A stretch of 64,000 bases of DNA from Homarus americanus (Eukaryota; Arthropoda; Malacostraca; Decapoda; Nephropidae), in contig NW_024720711.1 in NCBI RefSeq assembly GCF_018991925.1, positions 2,166,940-2,230,939 of the forward strand, in the 5' to 3' direction. Within the stretch, counting starts at the first letter, position 1. Every line of letters starts with the position of its first letter. The notes beneath the pieces were generated by a model, which saw only the letters and a program-made list of their open reading frames with translations, was not told the origin of the DNA and did no database searches. Both the position numbers and the translations under genes were made by a program. Of the stretch, positions 21,196-32,880 are shown piece after piece.

Positions 21196-21523
21196 CAGAC
21201 AATACAGGTATACATCTCAGCAGTACTATATGGACATGTATGTATCTCGGGAACACAGGTGTACATAGGCTAAAGGTACACAAACAAGTGAAGGCAGCTA
21301 CAGGTAAGGCGGGTGACGTCTCTAGCACCTATAATAAACCTTAACTTAGAGCAGAAATGTTTAGAAGGTGTGACAAGTGTTGTTATTGTTGTTGAGAAGA
21401 TTCAGGTATTTATATATTTTCAGTGTTGTTTTTATAGCGGGTTGTTGTTGTGACGCCTACTGTATAATAGGGTAGATTATGTGGTTGTAAAGCTTCAAAT
21501 AATTGTTTCCGAAGCTGGAACTG

Positions 21524-21560
<37 letters not shown>

Positions 21561-22648
21561 TTGAATAAACCTCCTTCCAACACGGTGTGAGGCAAAGACT
21601 ATAACACACAACAAACAACTCACTGGTAATAAACTTGTATTATTCTTTACTCTGTCTAGCTTTCTCTTTCTTCCTCCCCTGCCTTCTATCTCTCTCTCTC
21701 TCCCTCTCTCTGGCCTTGTCTCCCCCTGGCCGTCTCTCCCTCCCCTGCCCCCTGCACTCCACCTTGGTCTATTGCATTACAGTGATGGTGAGATGGAGTG
21801 GCTGGTGGTCAGTGGTGAGGGAAAACAGTAAATTATTGTGGCGCTGTCCAGGCAAAACAACCCCGTGTTGTGTGCGCATGTGTACCTCTAACACACACAC
21901 ACACCCACCCCTTAATAATAATAATGGTTGCCCCTCGTGTAATGAGAGTGGCTGGCTCAAGGGCCACCTAGGCGTGAATTTGTTTAAGGTGTAGAAGCTG
22001 TCAACACAACAACCACACCCTGAGTTAACGAGCTGCATGACCCAGTGTCCAAGGAATAGTCCGAGAAGACCGGACAACTCGCTAACTGCACTGGCTAACC
22101 ATTACCCCGGAATATGATTCGCAAATCGATTAACACCCAAGTCCCCAATTACTGTGGGTAAACAGAGGCAAATGACGTAAAGAAACTTGAAGACACACAC
22201 ATCCTTCATACACACATCAATATAGTTTTTTATTCATTTAACTTACAATAATTATTTCAGCAAAATATTTAATGACAATAAAACCAATAAACATAATTTA
22301 CTTGCTTCGTTAATTAGGCACTTATTAAATTTATGACTTTTTGATGAATTAAAACGTTTCTCTTCCCTCGCGAGACTGTTTTTCATTTTATGTCTGGTTC
22401 ACTTTTCTGTTACGCATTATTTATCTCCAATGGATTTTATATTTTTTTCACACATAGCCGAGGGGTTAGAGGGTGTAGGTCTAGTTTATTGTGCACCTCT
22501 TGGACTGTCTCAAGGAGGAAGGACATGACGGTGACTGCTGGGGGCTGATACAGGAGGGGTGTCGGGATATGTATGTATGTATGTATGCATGTATGTAGCA
22601 CACTTCTCCAAAGGAATGAGTTATAATCTGTAAACTTGGTTAATATAC

Positions 22649-22650
<2 letters not shown>
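21196..22650. other. unannotated intron DNA with small microsatellites
   Basis: A GT run lies at 21528-21558, a CT-rich stretch at 21655-21760, a short CA run near 21890-21905 and a GTAT run at 22571-22596. The frames at 21635-22077 have no recognisable protein features. Confidence 0.5.

Positions 22651-22654
<4 letters not shown>

Positions 22655-22707
<53 letters not shown>
22655..22707 (-). repeat. (TAA)n tract, likely LINE 3' tail
   Basis: About 17 ATA/TAA triplets. On the minus strand they follow ATTAATAAACCG and form the end of the LINE fragment at 22708-23045. Confidence 0.8.
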
Positions 22708-22708
<1 letters not shown>

Positions 22709-23045
22709 CGGTTTATTAATAGAGTTGCAGCCGGTGGCTGAAAATATACAGACTTACATTTGATTTAGACATAATGATATAATATGCAGTGAATACATTG
22801 ACAGGGCTGTACAGTACATAAATCAGGAGTTGTTTATTATTTTAACAATAGATGGGATGGTGCTGTTCTTATATCTATGGGTGCGGGCTCTTATGGGCTG
22901 AATTTTGTTGTAGTGGCGGACTGTGCGAGGTGGGTGGGGGGCTGCAGTTGGCAGGAGGTGGCGATGACGAGGGTGGTGCAGTAGTCCACTGCCAAACCTT
23001 TCCAGTGCTTGGTGGTGGAGGTCACTGAGGGATGGCATTTCCAGG
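22708..23045 (-). pseudogene. C-terminal fragment of a non-LTR retrotransposon reverse transcriptase plus 3' UTR
   Basis: The minus-strand frame from about 23042 to 22823 encodes LEMPSLSDLHHQALERFGSG, then further on HLLP, RTVRHYNKIQPIRARTHRYK and NSTIPSIVKIINNS, then stop. A conserved Arg-rich RARTxRYKNSxIPxxVxxxN ending is characteristic of LINE ORF2 C-termini in many invertebrates. The roughly 115-base 3' UTR contains AATAAA and ends in (TTA)n, as CR1/L2-type elements do. Upstream (above 23045) a GT/CA microsatellite replaces the rest of the ORF, so it is a heavily 5'-truncated, dead copy. The clade is inferred from memory of family style, not from a search. Confidence 0.65.
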
Positions 23046-23046
<1 letters not shown>

Positions 23047-23083
<37 letters not shown>

Positions 23084-23094
23084 TGTGTGTGTGT
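23047..23094. repeat. (GT)n microsatellite
   Basis: GT run with a single GGTG interruption, at the truncation point of the LINE fragment. Confidence 0.95.
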
Positions 23095-23214
23095 GCACTG
23101 ATAGCGACGTTATCCCTACACTAGATCAACACTGTATGGCTGAGTTGCAAAATAGTGATCATTACACAGGCTTTGCCGGGTCTTGAATCAAAGCTATTTA
23201 GTTAAGCTTGTAAT

Positions 23215-25412
23215 TGTTGGTGGTGGTCGTGGTGGAGGCGTGAAGATAGTGGTATTGGTGGTGGTGGTAGGTGTGATGAATAGTGGTAATGGTGGTGGTG
23301 GTGGGTGTGATGATAGTGGTAATGGTGGTGGTGGTGGAGTGCGATGTTGATGGTAATAATTGGTGGTGGTGAGTCTTGATGATGAGTGAGTAGTGATGGT
23401 GGTGGTGGGTGTGATGATGTGATGTGTGTAACAGGTGGGTGGTGGGTGATGATGATGGTGTGTAGTGATGGTGGTGGTGGGTGTGATGATAGTGGTGGTG
23501 GTGGTGGTGGTGTGTGATGATGGTGGTGAGTGATGGTGGTGGTGGATGTGATAGTGGTAATGGTGGTGAGGTGGTGAGTGTGGATGCTGTGGTGGATGGT
23601 GTGGTGGTGGGTGTGATGAAGTGGTGTGGTGGTGGTGGTGGTGTGTGATGATGGTGGTAGTGATGGTGGTGGTGGGTGTGATGGTGGTGGGGTGGTGGTG
23701 GTGGTGTGATGATAGAGTGGTGGTGGAGTGTGATGATGGTAATGGTGGTGGTGGATGATAGTGGTATGAGTGATGGTGGTGGTGAGTGGTAGTGATGATA
23801 GTGGTAATGGTGGTGGTGGTGGGTGTGATGATAGTGGTAATGGTGGTGGGTGTGATGATAGTAAAGTAGTGATGGTGGTGGTGGGTGTGGGATGATGAGT
23901 GGTAATGGTGGTGGTGGTGTGTGTGATGATGATAGTGGTGGTGGTGTGGTGGGTGTGATGATAGTGGTAGTGATGGTGGTGGTGGTGGTGTGCATGATAG
24001 TGGTAGTGGTGGATGGTGGTGGTGATGTGTGATGATAGTGGTAATGGTGGTGGTGGGGTGTGTGATGATAGTGGTAGTGATGGTGGTGGTGGGTGTGATG
24101 ATGGTGGTGGTGGTAATGGTGGTGGATGATATGGTAGTGATGGTGGTGGGTGTGGGATGTGTAATGATATAGTGGTAGTGATGGTGGTGGTGGGTGATGA
24201 TAGTGAGGTAATGGTGGTGGTGGGTGTGATGATAGTGGGGAGTGATGGTGGTGGTGGATGATAGGTAATGGTGGTGGGGTGTGATGATAGTGGTAATGGT
24301 GGTGGGTGTGATGATAGTGGTAATGGTGGTGGTGGTGGGTGATGATAGTGGGTGGTGGTGGCAATGGTAGGGTGATGATAGTGGTAGTGATGGTGGTGGG
24401 GTGTGATGATAGTGGTAATAAGGTGGTGGTGGTGGGGTGTGATGAGTGGTAATGGTGGTGGGTGTGATGATGGTGTGGTAGTGATGGTAGCAGGATGGTG
24501 GTGGTGGGGTGATGGATAGTGGTAATGGTGGTGTGTGGGTAGAATGGTGGTGGGGTGTGATGATAGTGGTAGTGATGGTGGGGGGTGTGATGATAGTGGT
24601 AATGGTGGTGGTGGGTGATGATGTGGTAGTGATGGTGGTGGTGGGTGTGATGATAGTGGGTAATGGTGGTGGTGGGTGTGATGATAGTGGTAGTGATGGT
24701 GGTGGTGGGTGTGATGATAGTGTTAATGGTGTGGTGGTGGTGGGTGTGATGATAGTGGTGGTGATGGTGGTGGGTGTGATGATAGTGGTAATGGTGGTGG
24801 TGGGTGTGATGATAGTGGTAATGGTGGTGGTGGTGGGTGTGATGATAGTGGGTAGTGATGGTGGTGGTGGGTGTGATGATAGTGGTAATGGTGGTGGGTG
24901 TGATGGTGATGATAGTGGTAATGGTGGTAGTGATGGTGGTGTGTGTGATAGTGATGGTGGTAGTGATGGTGGTGGGTGTGATGAGTTGTGGTGATGATGG
25001 TGGTGGTGGTGGGTGTGATGATTGTGGTAATGGTGGTGGTGGTGGGTGTGGTAATGGTGGTGGGTGTGATGATGAGTGGTAGTGATGGTGGTGAGGGTGG
25101 GTGTGATGATAGTGGTAGATGATAGTGGTGGGGGTGTGATGATAGTGTAGTGTGATGATAGTGGTGGTGGTGGTGGTGGTGGTGGGTGTGACAATAGTGG
25201 TAGTGGTGGTGGTGGGTGTGATGATAGTGGTAGTGATGATAGTGGTGGTGGGTGTGATGATAGTGGTAGTGATGATAGTGGTAGTGGTGGTGGTGGTGGT
25301 GGGTGTGATGATAGTGGTAGTGGTGGTGGTGGGTGTGATGATAGTGGTAGTGATGATAGTGGTAGTGGTGGTGGGTGTGATGATAGTGGTAGTGGTGATG
25401 GGTGTAGAGATA
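23215..25412. repeat. 2.2-kb GGTGGTGATGATAGTGGTAATG minisatellite
   Basis: Irregular units built from GGTGGTGGTGGGTGTGATGA then TAGTGGTAATG, length about 25 to 40 bases, with many one- or two-base slips. The left half is more disordered than the right (25150-25410). The 666-residue Thr/His/Pro-rich frame on the minus strand is an artefact of the triplet-rich repeat. Confidence 0.95.
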
Positions 25413-25575
25413 GTGATGATGATTATGAGGGTATTATGTGCCTATTAATTATACAGAACATACAGTAGCCTATATAAGAAACAGTCAACATTATCCATAA
25501 CAGAGAACTGCTCAGAGCTGTGATAGTGCGTGTTGTTCAAGGGTCCACCACCGTATATAATCTAAACTATTTAAC

Positions 25576-25838
25576 GATCACCTGAATATTAGGCACCCAA
25601 ACTTATTTCACCTGACGATTAAACATTCTAAAACTAATCTAACCTTGTATAATTTAACCTGACCTAAACTAACCTAACATAATCTAGCCTAACCTGACCT
25701 ACCCTAACGCTAACGAAACGTAACAGAACGTAACGTAACCTAATCAAACATAACACAACCCAACCTACACGAAATTAATCTAACCTAACCTAACTTATCC
25801 CGCAGGTAAGCATTAGGGTGTCTAATCTTCAGGTGATC
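25576..25838. mobile_element. foldback element with CCTAA core, copy G (near full length)
   Basis: It begins GATCACCTGAATATTAGGCA and ends GTGTCTAATCTTCAGGTGATC, a near-perfect inverted repeat. A second left unit reads TTATTTCACCTGACGATTAA. The core is CCTAA, CATAACC and AACGTAA words. This is one of the clearest copies for defining the ends. Confidence 0.85.
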
Positions 25839-26204
25839 ACTAATCTATCAACAAACACAATTTACCTGTAATTAAACAATATCAACAGACTGTACACTAA
25901 AAACCTTCATGCCTTCAGTAACATATAAATTATTCTACACAAATCCCACAATTTACCTGTAGTTAGTTAGTAATTAAGGTAACATTCGTGTAAATCTGTT
26001 TCAGCGAGTTGAATTTTTTCCCCAGATTATTTCAACAATCTGTAAAATAACTATACAACACAAAAGTACCTGAATATAGACGTTAATTAAGGAAACATTT
26101 GGGGTCGTTTATACAGAATTAATTTCAATATCCCGTAATTTTTAAACTTTGTAAAATGTTTAATGCTTTCAAAAAATAAAAAGTGGATACAGGGGACTAT
26201 AATA
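25839..26204. other. unannotated AT-rich DNA
   Basis: No coding or repeat structure recognised. Confidence 0.5.
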
Positions 26205-26349
26205 AACCCGGGCAACACAAGCAGACAACGTGATAGACACTGCACTTGATCACCTTCACTTCCGAAACAGCAACGTTAGGTACCCCGCGATCGAACAAGC
26301 GACCCTCAGAACAGTAGGTGAGCACTGTAACCACTCGGCCACCACACAG
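26205..26349 (-). mobile_element. tRNA-derived SINE with A and B boxes
   Basis: On the minus strand it starts TGGTGGCCGAGTGGTTACAG, containing a perfect RNA polymerase III A box (TGGCCGAGTGG). About 40 bases on is a B box (GTTCGATCGC). The tRNA-like head is followed by a body shared with 45995-46197 (GTTTCGGAAGTGAAGGTGAT, then CAAGTGCAGTG). Spacing and boxes look like a Ser/Leu-type tRNA origin. No intact tRNA structure is claimed. Confidence 0.75.
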
Positions 26350-26523
26350 CTATAAACTAACACAGTACCTTGCTTTAAATAAAGATGATTTAGGGTAAAG
26401 TTTTTGTTTATTCCAACAGAGTTAATATTAATTTCTCACATTATTTCAGTAGTTATTAAAATATTTAGCGCAACTCAATTAATATATGAGGCTGCAGGAA
26501 CACTGAATATTTGGTGATGAATT

Positions 26524-26524
<1 letters not shown>

Positions 26525-26596
<72 letters not shown>

Positions 26597-26946
26597 TGTT
26601 CATGGTACAGTTGGAGGTGTTGTTGAAGGTAGTTGTGCAGCATTAACATAATTCTCTCATAAGTCGTACCTTGACTCTCCAGGTAATCAAGATGCAAATT
26701 TACCTGAGTAATTAATCAAATACGCGTGAGAAGGAAATAACTTGTTGGATTTTCAAAGGTTCGTAAAGGTTGGATTCTTCTCCTAATTGTTCCTAAGTTA
26801 ATCTAATCTAACGCTAATCTAACTTATCCTATCCTAATCGAATCTAACTCTTATCTAACTGAATCCTGATCTAACCTAACCTAACCTAACCATTCGGAGA
26901 CTCAACAAATCATATCTTAATACACTCGTACTTGAGGCGAACCAGA

Positions 26947-27028
<82 letters not shown>

Positions 27029-27030
27029 AC
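26525..27030. repeat. (GT)n, CCTAA/CTAAT words and (CA)n
   Basis: GT run at 26525-26595, CCTAA and TCTAA words at about 26800-26892, CA run at 26950-27026. Confidence 0.95.
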
Positions 27031-27301
27031 CTACCTTAATAATGACGCCTCGTTGGACATGAGACTTTATTCATAATGTATAAACTTAAGCTGGGACACA
27101 AGTTGGAGCCGAGTATTCAAAACTGAAGGTGAAGTTTGTGTGTGTGAGTCCTGCAAGACGACCCATAATAGAAGCTGTTTAATGTGAGACGAACTCATTG
27201 TGGGGACGTCAACAAGTTTAAACTCAGGCGACGTGGGATGTTGGAGTCATGTTAAGTCAAGGTATACGTCTGTGTGTATGTTGTTTATATCCTGGCGATG
27301 G

Positions 27302-27497
27302 GGGGGGGGACATTGTCATCATTGTAGGTACTAGGGTAACATTGTCATCACTGTAGGTACTAGGGTAACATTGTCATCACTGTAGGTACTAGGTGTAACA
27401 TTGTCATCACTGTAGGTACTAGGGTAACATTGTCATCACTGTAGGTACTAGGGTAACATTGTCATCACTGTAGGTACTAGGGTAACCGTGTCATCAC
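27302..27497. repeat. 29-bp minisatellite, about seven copies
   Basis: The unit GGTAACATTGTCATCACTGT then AGGTACTAG is almost identical between copies, so the array is young. Confidence 0.95.
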
Positions 27498-27559
27498 TGT
27501 ACACACTTGAATCGTCAATATAACATAGTTCTCAGCGTTTTTTTGTTATTGTTATAGTG

Positions 27560-28200
27560 AACTGTTCTCCCCCTCCTCCACCTCCCCTGCCCCGTCTCCC
27601 TTCCCTTTGCCGTCCCCTCCATTTCCTTTTCCCCTCTTCCTCATCCTCCCTCTCCTGTCCACCTTCCTCCCTCCATGGCCCGCACCCTTCTCCCTACCCC
27701 TTGTCCCATCTCCCCTCCTCCTTCTCCCCTCCCCCATCCCAATTCCACCTCCCCTAACCCCTTCCACTTCCTCCTCACCTCCCCCTCCTCCTCTTCCTCC
27801 CCTGACCCGTCCCCTTCACTCTCCCTTTCACTGCCCTTTCCCCTCCACCTCCCTCCACTGCCTCATCCCTCCAACTCCCTTCTCCCCATCCATCTATCCT
27901 GCCACGCCCCTTCCTTTCCCTCCACCTCCCCTCCACTTCCCTCCCTCCACCATCCTCCCGTACCCCATCCTCTCACCACCAATACCCTTTCACTTTCTCC
28001 ACCTCCGCTGCCCTGCCCTCCGCCCTCAACCCTTTCGTCCCTACCTCCTCACCTGTATCTCCCACCCCACCAACCTCGTCTCAATCTCACCCCTCCCTTA
28101 TACCTCACCCCCCACCTCACCCCACCACCCCTACGTCCACACCCTATCCTTCTACCCTCCCTCACCTCTCTCACCCTAGCACCCCCTCATCCTCAACCCC
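27560..28200. repeat. 640-base pyrimidine (C/T) tract
   Basis: Dominated by CCCCTCC, CACCTCC and TTCC words. Few purines. Pro/Ser-rich frames on the plus strand and Arg/Gly-rich frames on the minus strand are compositional. Confidence 0.9.
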
Positions 28201-28374
28201 ACCCCAGGAGTCAGAGGAGGAAGGGGATTATTGATTTCTTTCTGTTTGTGTCTCATACTTTTTTCTGACTTTACACATGAAATTATCCTAAAAAAATAAT
28301 TCACCTATTTTTAAGGTAATTGGGCAGGTGGGATGGTCACTGATCAGGGCGGAATTCCTTTGAGTTTGGGATTA

Positions 28375-28440
28375 GGTTAAAGGTCAAGTTCAGAGGTCAG
28401 TGGTCACGGATCAGAGGTTATGGATTAGAGGTCAGAGGGG
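28375..28440. repeat. cluster of AGGTCA-type words
   Basis: AAAGGTCAAG, AGAGGTCAGTGGTCACGG and TTAGAGGTCAGAG lie within about 60 bases, at 12 to 18-base spacing. It may be a short degenerate tandem repeat or a nuclear-receptor site cluster. Confidence 0.4.
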
Positions 28441-28513
28441 AAATATTTAAATTAGTGGATAAATTTTGATAGGCAAATATAGTGGACAATCCAACCTCCA
28501 TGGTATATCGTGG

Positions 28514-28738
<225 letters not shown>

Positions 28739-28936
28739 GAGGAAATAAATAGAGTCTAGCAGTTATATATTTAAGGATTTAAGTTTCTTACAGTTACTTC
28801 TAATGTTATATAGCGACATATGGAAACAACCTCCTCAATAAACCAATCACGAAGTTAAAAATATATCATATTGAGTAGCCTGAGTGAGCCTGAGTCTAAG
28901 TGAGGCTAGTGACTTCACCCAACACCAGTCCGTCAC

Positions 28937-28984
28937 AAGCCGCTGAGGGGAAGGTATAGTCCCAGCCGTGTGGTGGTGGTGTGC
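28937..28984 (-). CDS. possible K2P channel exon before the first selectivity filter
   Basis: The minus strand has a good acceptor (CTCGCTCCTGGCTCCCTCAG) followed by codons for TPPPHGWDYTFPSAA. In K2P channels the first pore helix is preceded by W-x-(F/Y)-x-x-(S/A)-x-x(F/L)F, and WDYTFPSAA fits that well. The exon would start with two bases finishing a split codon and end at T followed by GTGACG, a weak donor. The following exon with the TTIG filter was not found, so this rests on one motif. The frame also continues across the proposed donor. Confidence 0.33.
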
Positions 28985-29294
28985 CTGAGGGAGCCAGGAG
29001 CGAGAACACCACCAGATGCTTCCCCGTCAGGTTACACGAACACCCCCCCACCCAAACTTCCCTCTTAACTCCAAGACCTCTTAAGGCCATATGACCACGT
29101 CTCTTGAAGAGCTCTTGAAATATAGACAGAAAAAACCTCAGGAGTTCAATTTTCGTTTTCCTTTGTCAAATGTTGATAAGTGAATGTCTCCAGATGGGAT
29201 TCAAATTTTTGTATCAGATTTTAAGTTATATTCTGTAGCTTAAGGCGATTCAATATCTATCTATCTATCTAAGTGAATAATATAAGAATCATAC

Positions 29295-29440
29295 GAAGAT
29301 TAACCCCCTTAGCATATTTCGCCTGATGATTAAACACCTTAACGCTAATTGGAGGTTAGGTTAGTTGTTAGGGTGGCTGTTAGGGTAGTTGTTAGGGTGG
29401 TTAATATTAAGGTGCAATAAGCTGGGGCCGGGGGCTTAAT
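29295..29440. mobile_element. foldback element, copy H (small)
   Basis: The left arm is CGAAGATTAACCCCCTTAGC, then CGCCTGATGATTAAACACCT and TAACGCTAATTGG. The core has GGTTAG and GTTAGGGTGGC words. The right arm has GGTTAATATTAAGGTGCAAT, AAGCTGGGG and CTTAATCTTAATG. More decayed than copies D and G. Confidence 0.6.
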
Positions 29441-29512
29441 CTTAATGTAATCTTAAAATAATACGAAAAGGAAAAAAAAAACGTGGAAAGTGATGAGACA
29501 AAGCCTAGACGA

Positions 29513-29513
29513 C

Positions 29514-29594
<81 letters not shown>
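29513..29594. repeat. (CA)n microsatellite
   Basis: CA run of about 40 units. Confidence 0.98.
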
Positions 29595-29597
<3 letters not shown>

Positions 29598-29789
29598 TTC
29601 ATCATAGCATCCAAGTACACACGCGGTATACAAAGTGAATCTCATCATCCATATTGGTTTCACTGTTTAAATTCTTCTATTTGTGAGGAAATGAACAGAA
29701 GAGACGAGCTGAGGACCCAATAATCTCACCAGATGACAGACACGAAATAAAAAAACCCGGATTCGGATTCATAAAAATTCTCTACTTTA

Positions 29790-29872
29790 GGTTGCGTTAG
29801 GGAGGGTTGGGTTGGGTTGGGTTGCGTTAGGGAGGGTTGGGTTGGTTTAGGTTGGGTTGGGTTAGGTTACAT
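29790..29872. repeat. GGGTT/GGTTGC telomere-like tract
   Basis: Repeats of GGGTTGGGTTGCGTTAGGGA, a variant of the TTAGG-type tracts. Confidence 0.75.
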
Positions 29873-29910
29873 GGCAAATTTCATCTCATGACTTGTATAA
29901 ACAGAGAATA

Positions 29911-30124
29911 TACAGAGTGTCTTAAAAATGTATGCAAACTGCCATATACTCGTAAATTATCGGGGCGGTCCTCTTTGCATTACAACTTCAACGCTGTTCT
30001 CACTTTTTGATGCATGAGGTCCTCTACAAATGATAACAATGCTGTTTTTTGTCATATAATCATTCACACGATCTCCAATTCAAATCTGTAGGGCAGTGTA
30101 TATATTTATCTGAGACACCCTATA
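29911..30124. mobile_element. mariner-like inverted-repeat element without transposase (MITE)
   Basis: The left end is TACAGAGTGTCTTAAAAATG. The right end, inverted, is TATAGGGTGTCTCAGATAAA. GGGTGTCTCAAAA-type ends with TA borders are common in Tc1/mariner-group elements. The roughly 210-base body has no transposase frame. Confidence 0.6.
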
Positions 30125-30947
30125 ATTATACCAGACGACCTTCTATAATTATAAACACCAACATTCACAACATGTCCGCCGCTCTCATTCACTCCTACAC
30201 ACCAAAATATACGTTTCTTTTAATTGCTTGATCTTTTACCCCACAAAATCCTTAAAAATAAAAAAAAAGGTTGGTCGTATTTGAGTGAGATTGAAGCCTG
30301 CCAAGTTGCACATATATATATATATTTGGCCCTGAATGACGATTTGATGTTGACAGACTGTAAGAGGAATGACAAAAACAGGGAACTAATATCTTTCCTT
30401 CCTATTTCTGTGCTCTAACAACTAAAGACTTCTAGTACGTAATGTAATTAGCTCCAGACACTCGACAAATATGAAACATTAAAGATGGTAATTCTTCCTC
30501 TTAAGTTTAGGGGTAGTATTATTTAAGACAGTGTTATATTCTAATTTTGAATCCATTTTGAACGTTATTATTAGGCTTTTATCTTAACTCAACCAATTAG
30601 ATACGTTCTTACACCTCCAATTACGAATGAAATATGATATTTGAAGCTAAGGAAATTAAGAAAATGAACCTAAACAGCTTAAACAGGTGACTTTTAATTT
30701 AGAGATCATTTTTAATGTTATATTTCGTGTAGTTAAGCCCAGCCAAGAGACGTGTAAACTGCTCTCTCTGTCTCCTACGTTGCTTCTTGTTTGTGAGGAT
30801 ATTAAGAATGGTTTATGTCAGCAGCATTTACTCTCTTGTAGAACGAGTAAAAGTTAAAGACGGGGTAAAGTAAGCAATAATCACAGTGGCCATATCAGTA
30901 AAGATCTGCAGCCACTGAGAGCAGGAACTCTTTAGTCAGGTGCTGCT
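30125..30947. other. unannotated AT-rich DNA with one dispersed-repeat fragment
   Basis: At about 30580-30645 it carries CAACCAATTAGATACGTTCT and CACCTCCAATTACGAATGAA, a diverged member of the family at 15165 and 63637. Nothing else recognised. Confidence 0.5.
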
Positions 30948-31178
30948 TACAGTGTTGCCAACTAAAGAGGAGAAGTCGCCAAAACCTCGCGAATTTCAGG
31001 TATTCCCTCAGAACCTTAATGGGTTGATTTTAGTGAAATTCGGCGATTTTTGAGATGGTGTAACATTTGGATTGATTTTTCATGATTTTTACGGAGCTTA
31101 CAGTGACTCTAGTGCAGATCAGCTTGTCTTTGCTTTAACCTCTGCGACTTTTGAGTTGGGTGAGTTGGTAACAGTGTA
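30948..31178. mobile_element. inverted-repeat element with CAGTGTTGCCAACT ends
   Basis: The left end is TACAGTGTTGCCAACTAAAG. The right end, inverted, is TACACTGTTACCAACTCACC. AAGTCGC follows in both arms. Both ends carry TA. The body is about 230 bases with no coding capacity. The superfamily is unassigned; the TA borders suggest Tc1/mariner-like insertion. Confidence 0.6.
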
Positions 31179-32880
31179 TTCAGGGCCTCCAGTCAGTTAT
31201 TATCAGTGATCGCCAGAGGAGGCACTAACCTTTTTCCTCCTCGACCCTGAGCTAGTCTAGTCCAAGTCTGGAAGCCTTTACCAACTGCTCTGTTACTTAC
31301 CCAAGCTTTTTACTGTTCGTTTAGGGTACAGCTGAGACTCGACCCCTTGAGCGAGTTTAGTGAAAAGAAACTTTGAATTGAGTTCTTACACAAAATTCTA
31401 AAGTTTAAAGTGTTAAAAGTGAAGATAATTGTTAATATTCGTTACTTCTTCTTGATTTAGAGATTATAAAATGAGATTATAGTTTTGTTAGAATAAGAAA
31501 TTATATTTAAGTACAGACTGAGATGGGCCAGAGCAGCCTAGCATCACCACTTATGTTAGTTCACATTTACCCAATCACTTTTTAGCCTCCCTTGGGTGTC
31601 CGGGTTTAGTAAGTAAATTCACATTCGTAAGCTAAAATAGATGAATATACTTCATATATCGTGAGTAATGATTTTAACGATAAAAAAGAAATCAGTGAAT
31701 AACTATACTCGATGTTTGGTCGTGAGGAAAATAGGATATATCTGTAAGGTTTGAGCTTTTGGTATTCGTATTAGTATGCAAATTTCATGGCCACCCAGCT
31801 GAAAATATACCTGTGAATATATATCTGCTACAATGATCTTGTGAAATATAGAAGTAAAAAATCATTAAATATCGTAGAGGAGTTCAGATATCTCTTAATT
31901 TTGGATTCCGATATTTTAGTGAGTGACGTCAAAACTGAAAGAACTGGAGCCAATATTTTCAAGAATAAGAAGTCAACAGATTCAGAGGATATAATATAAA
32001 GGAATTATATATTTAGTGCCAATAATTATTCACAATATTGTCAAAGATACTGAAAATATACTGTATGTCAGTTCCTATCTCCACCGCCTGAGGGAGTATG
32101 TGTACAAACCACACTCACAGGAATTAATAATAATGGCGGGAAATATTAAACCTTCTCTTGATAGTGTTTATATTTGTGTTAGAATTTAATGACCGACTTA
32201 ATGGCTTGAGCCTGGTAAATAATTTTTATTCATTTATTTTATATACGGAAAAAAAATTAGACGTAAGATGAAATAAAACACGAAAACAAAATGTAATGAA
32301 GAATTCGTTATTTTCCGTCAAAATCAAGCTTAAAAATATATCCCTCACGCACAAAAAAACACATTTCAGTCATATCAGAAATGTTGTTGTAAATAGAGAA
32401 AGGATAAAAAAATATAGAAATGCAAAATTAATACGAGGAAAAATGGAAGAGGAGGGGAATGAGAGAGAGAGAAAGAGATGGAGACGGGTAGCAGATAGGA
32501 ATTAGAGAACAGAAAGTAAATGGAATGAGAGTAGAAGATGAAAGTGAAGGGAAGAGAAGAGAGTGTAATGGGGAGAGACATGGAGATACCAATGAAAGGA
32601 AAGAGAGACAGAAGGTAAAGAAAACGAGAGAGAGAATGTAGTTGAAATTCGAAATAAAGAGAGGAATAACGAGAGAGAGAATTACGCCCCCCTCCCCTAC
32701 TCCCCACAACAAACACAGGGTTAATAAGAATGATACACACGAAGACGGAGAAGGAGGAGAAATGAAAAAAAAAATAGCCCCCTCTGCCATACAGGAAAAC
32801 ATACCTGCCACCACAACAAGGAATATAATTTACTGAGCATAGGAGGGAGTGTGTCTGGATTCTTTTGTTGTTGTTGGTGT
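31179..32880. other. unannotated AT-rich DNA
   Basis: No gene, repeat array or element recognised. A purine-rich stretch lies at 32440-32690. Confidence 0.5.

Noticed and set aside
23194..25194. 666-residue Thr/His/Pro-rich open frame on the minus strand
   Set aside because: It lies wholly inside the GGT/GAT minisatellite. The absence of stops follows from a C/A-rich, triplet-like repeat.
27552..28268. Pro/Ser-rich frames up to 197 residues
   Set aside because: Pyrimidine tract with compositional bias and no codon structure or motifs.
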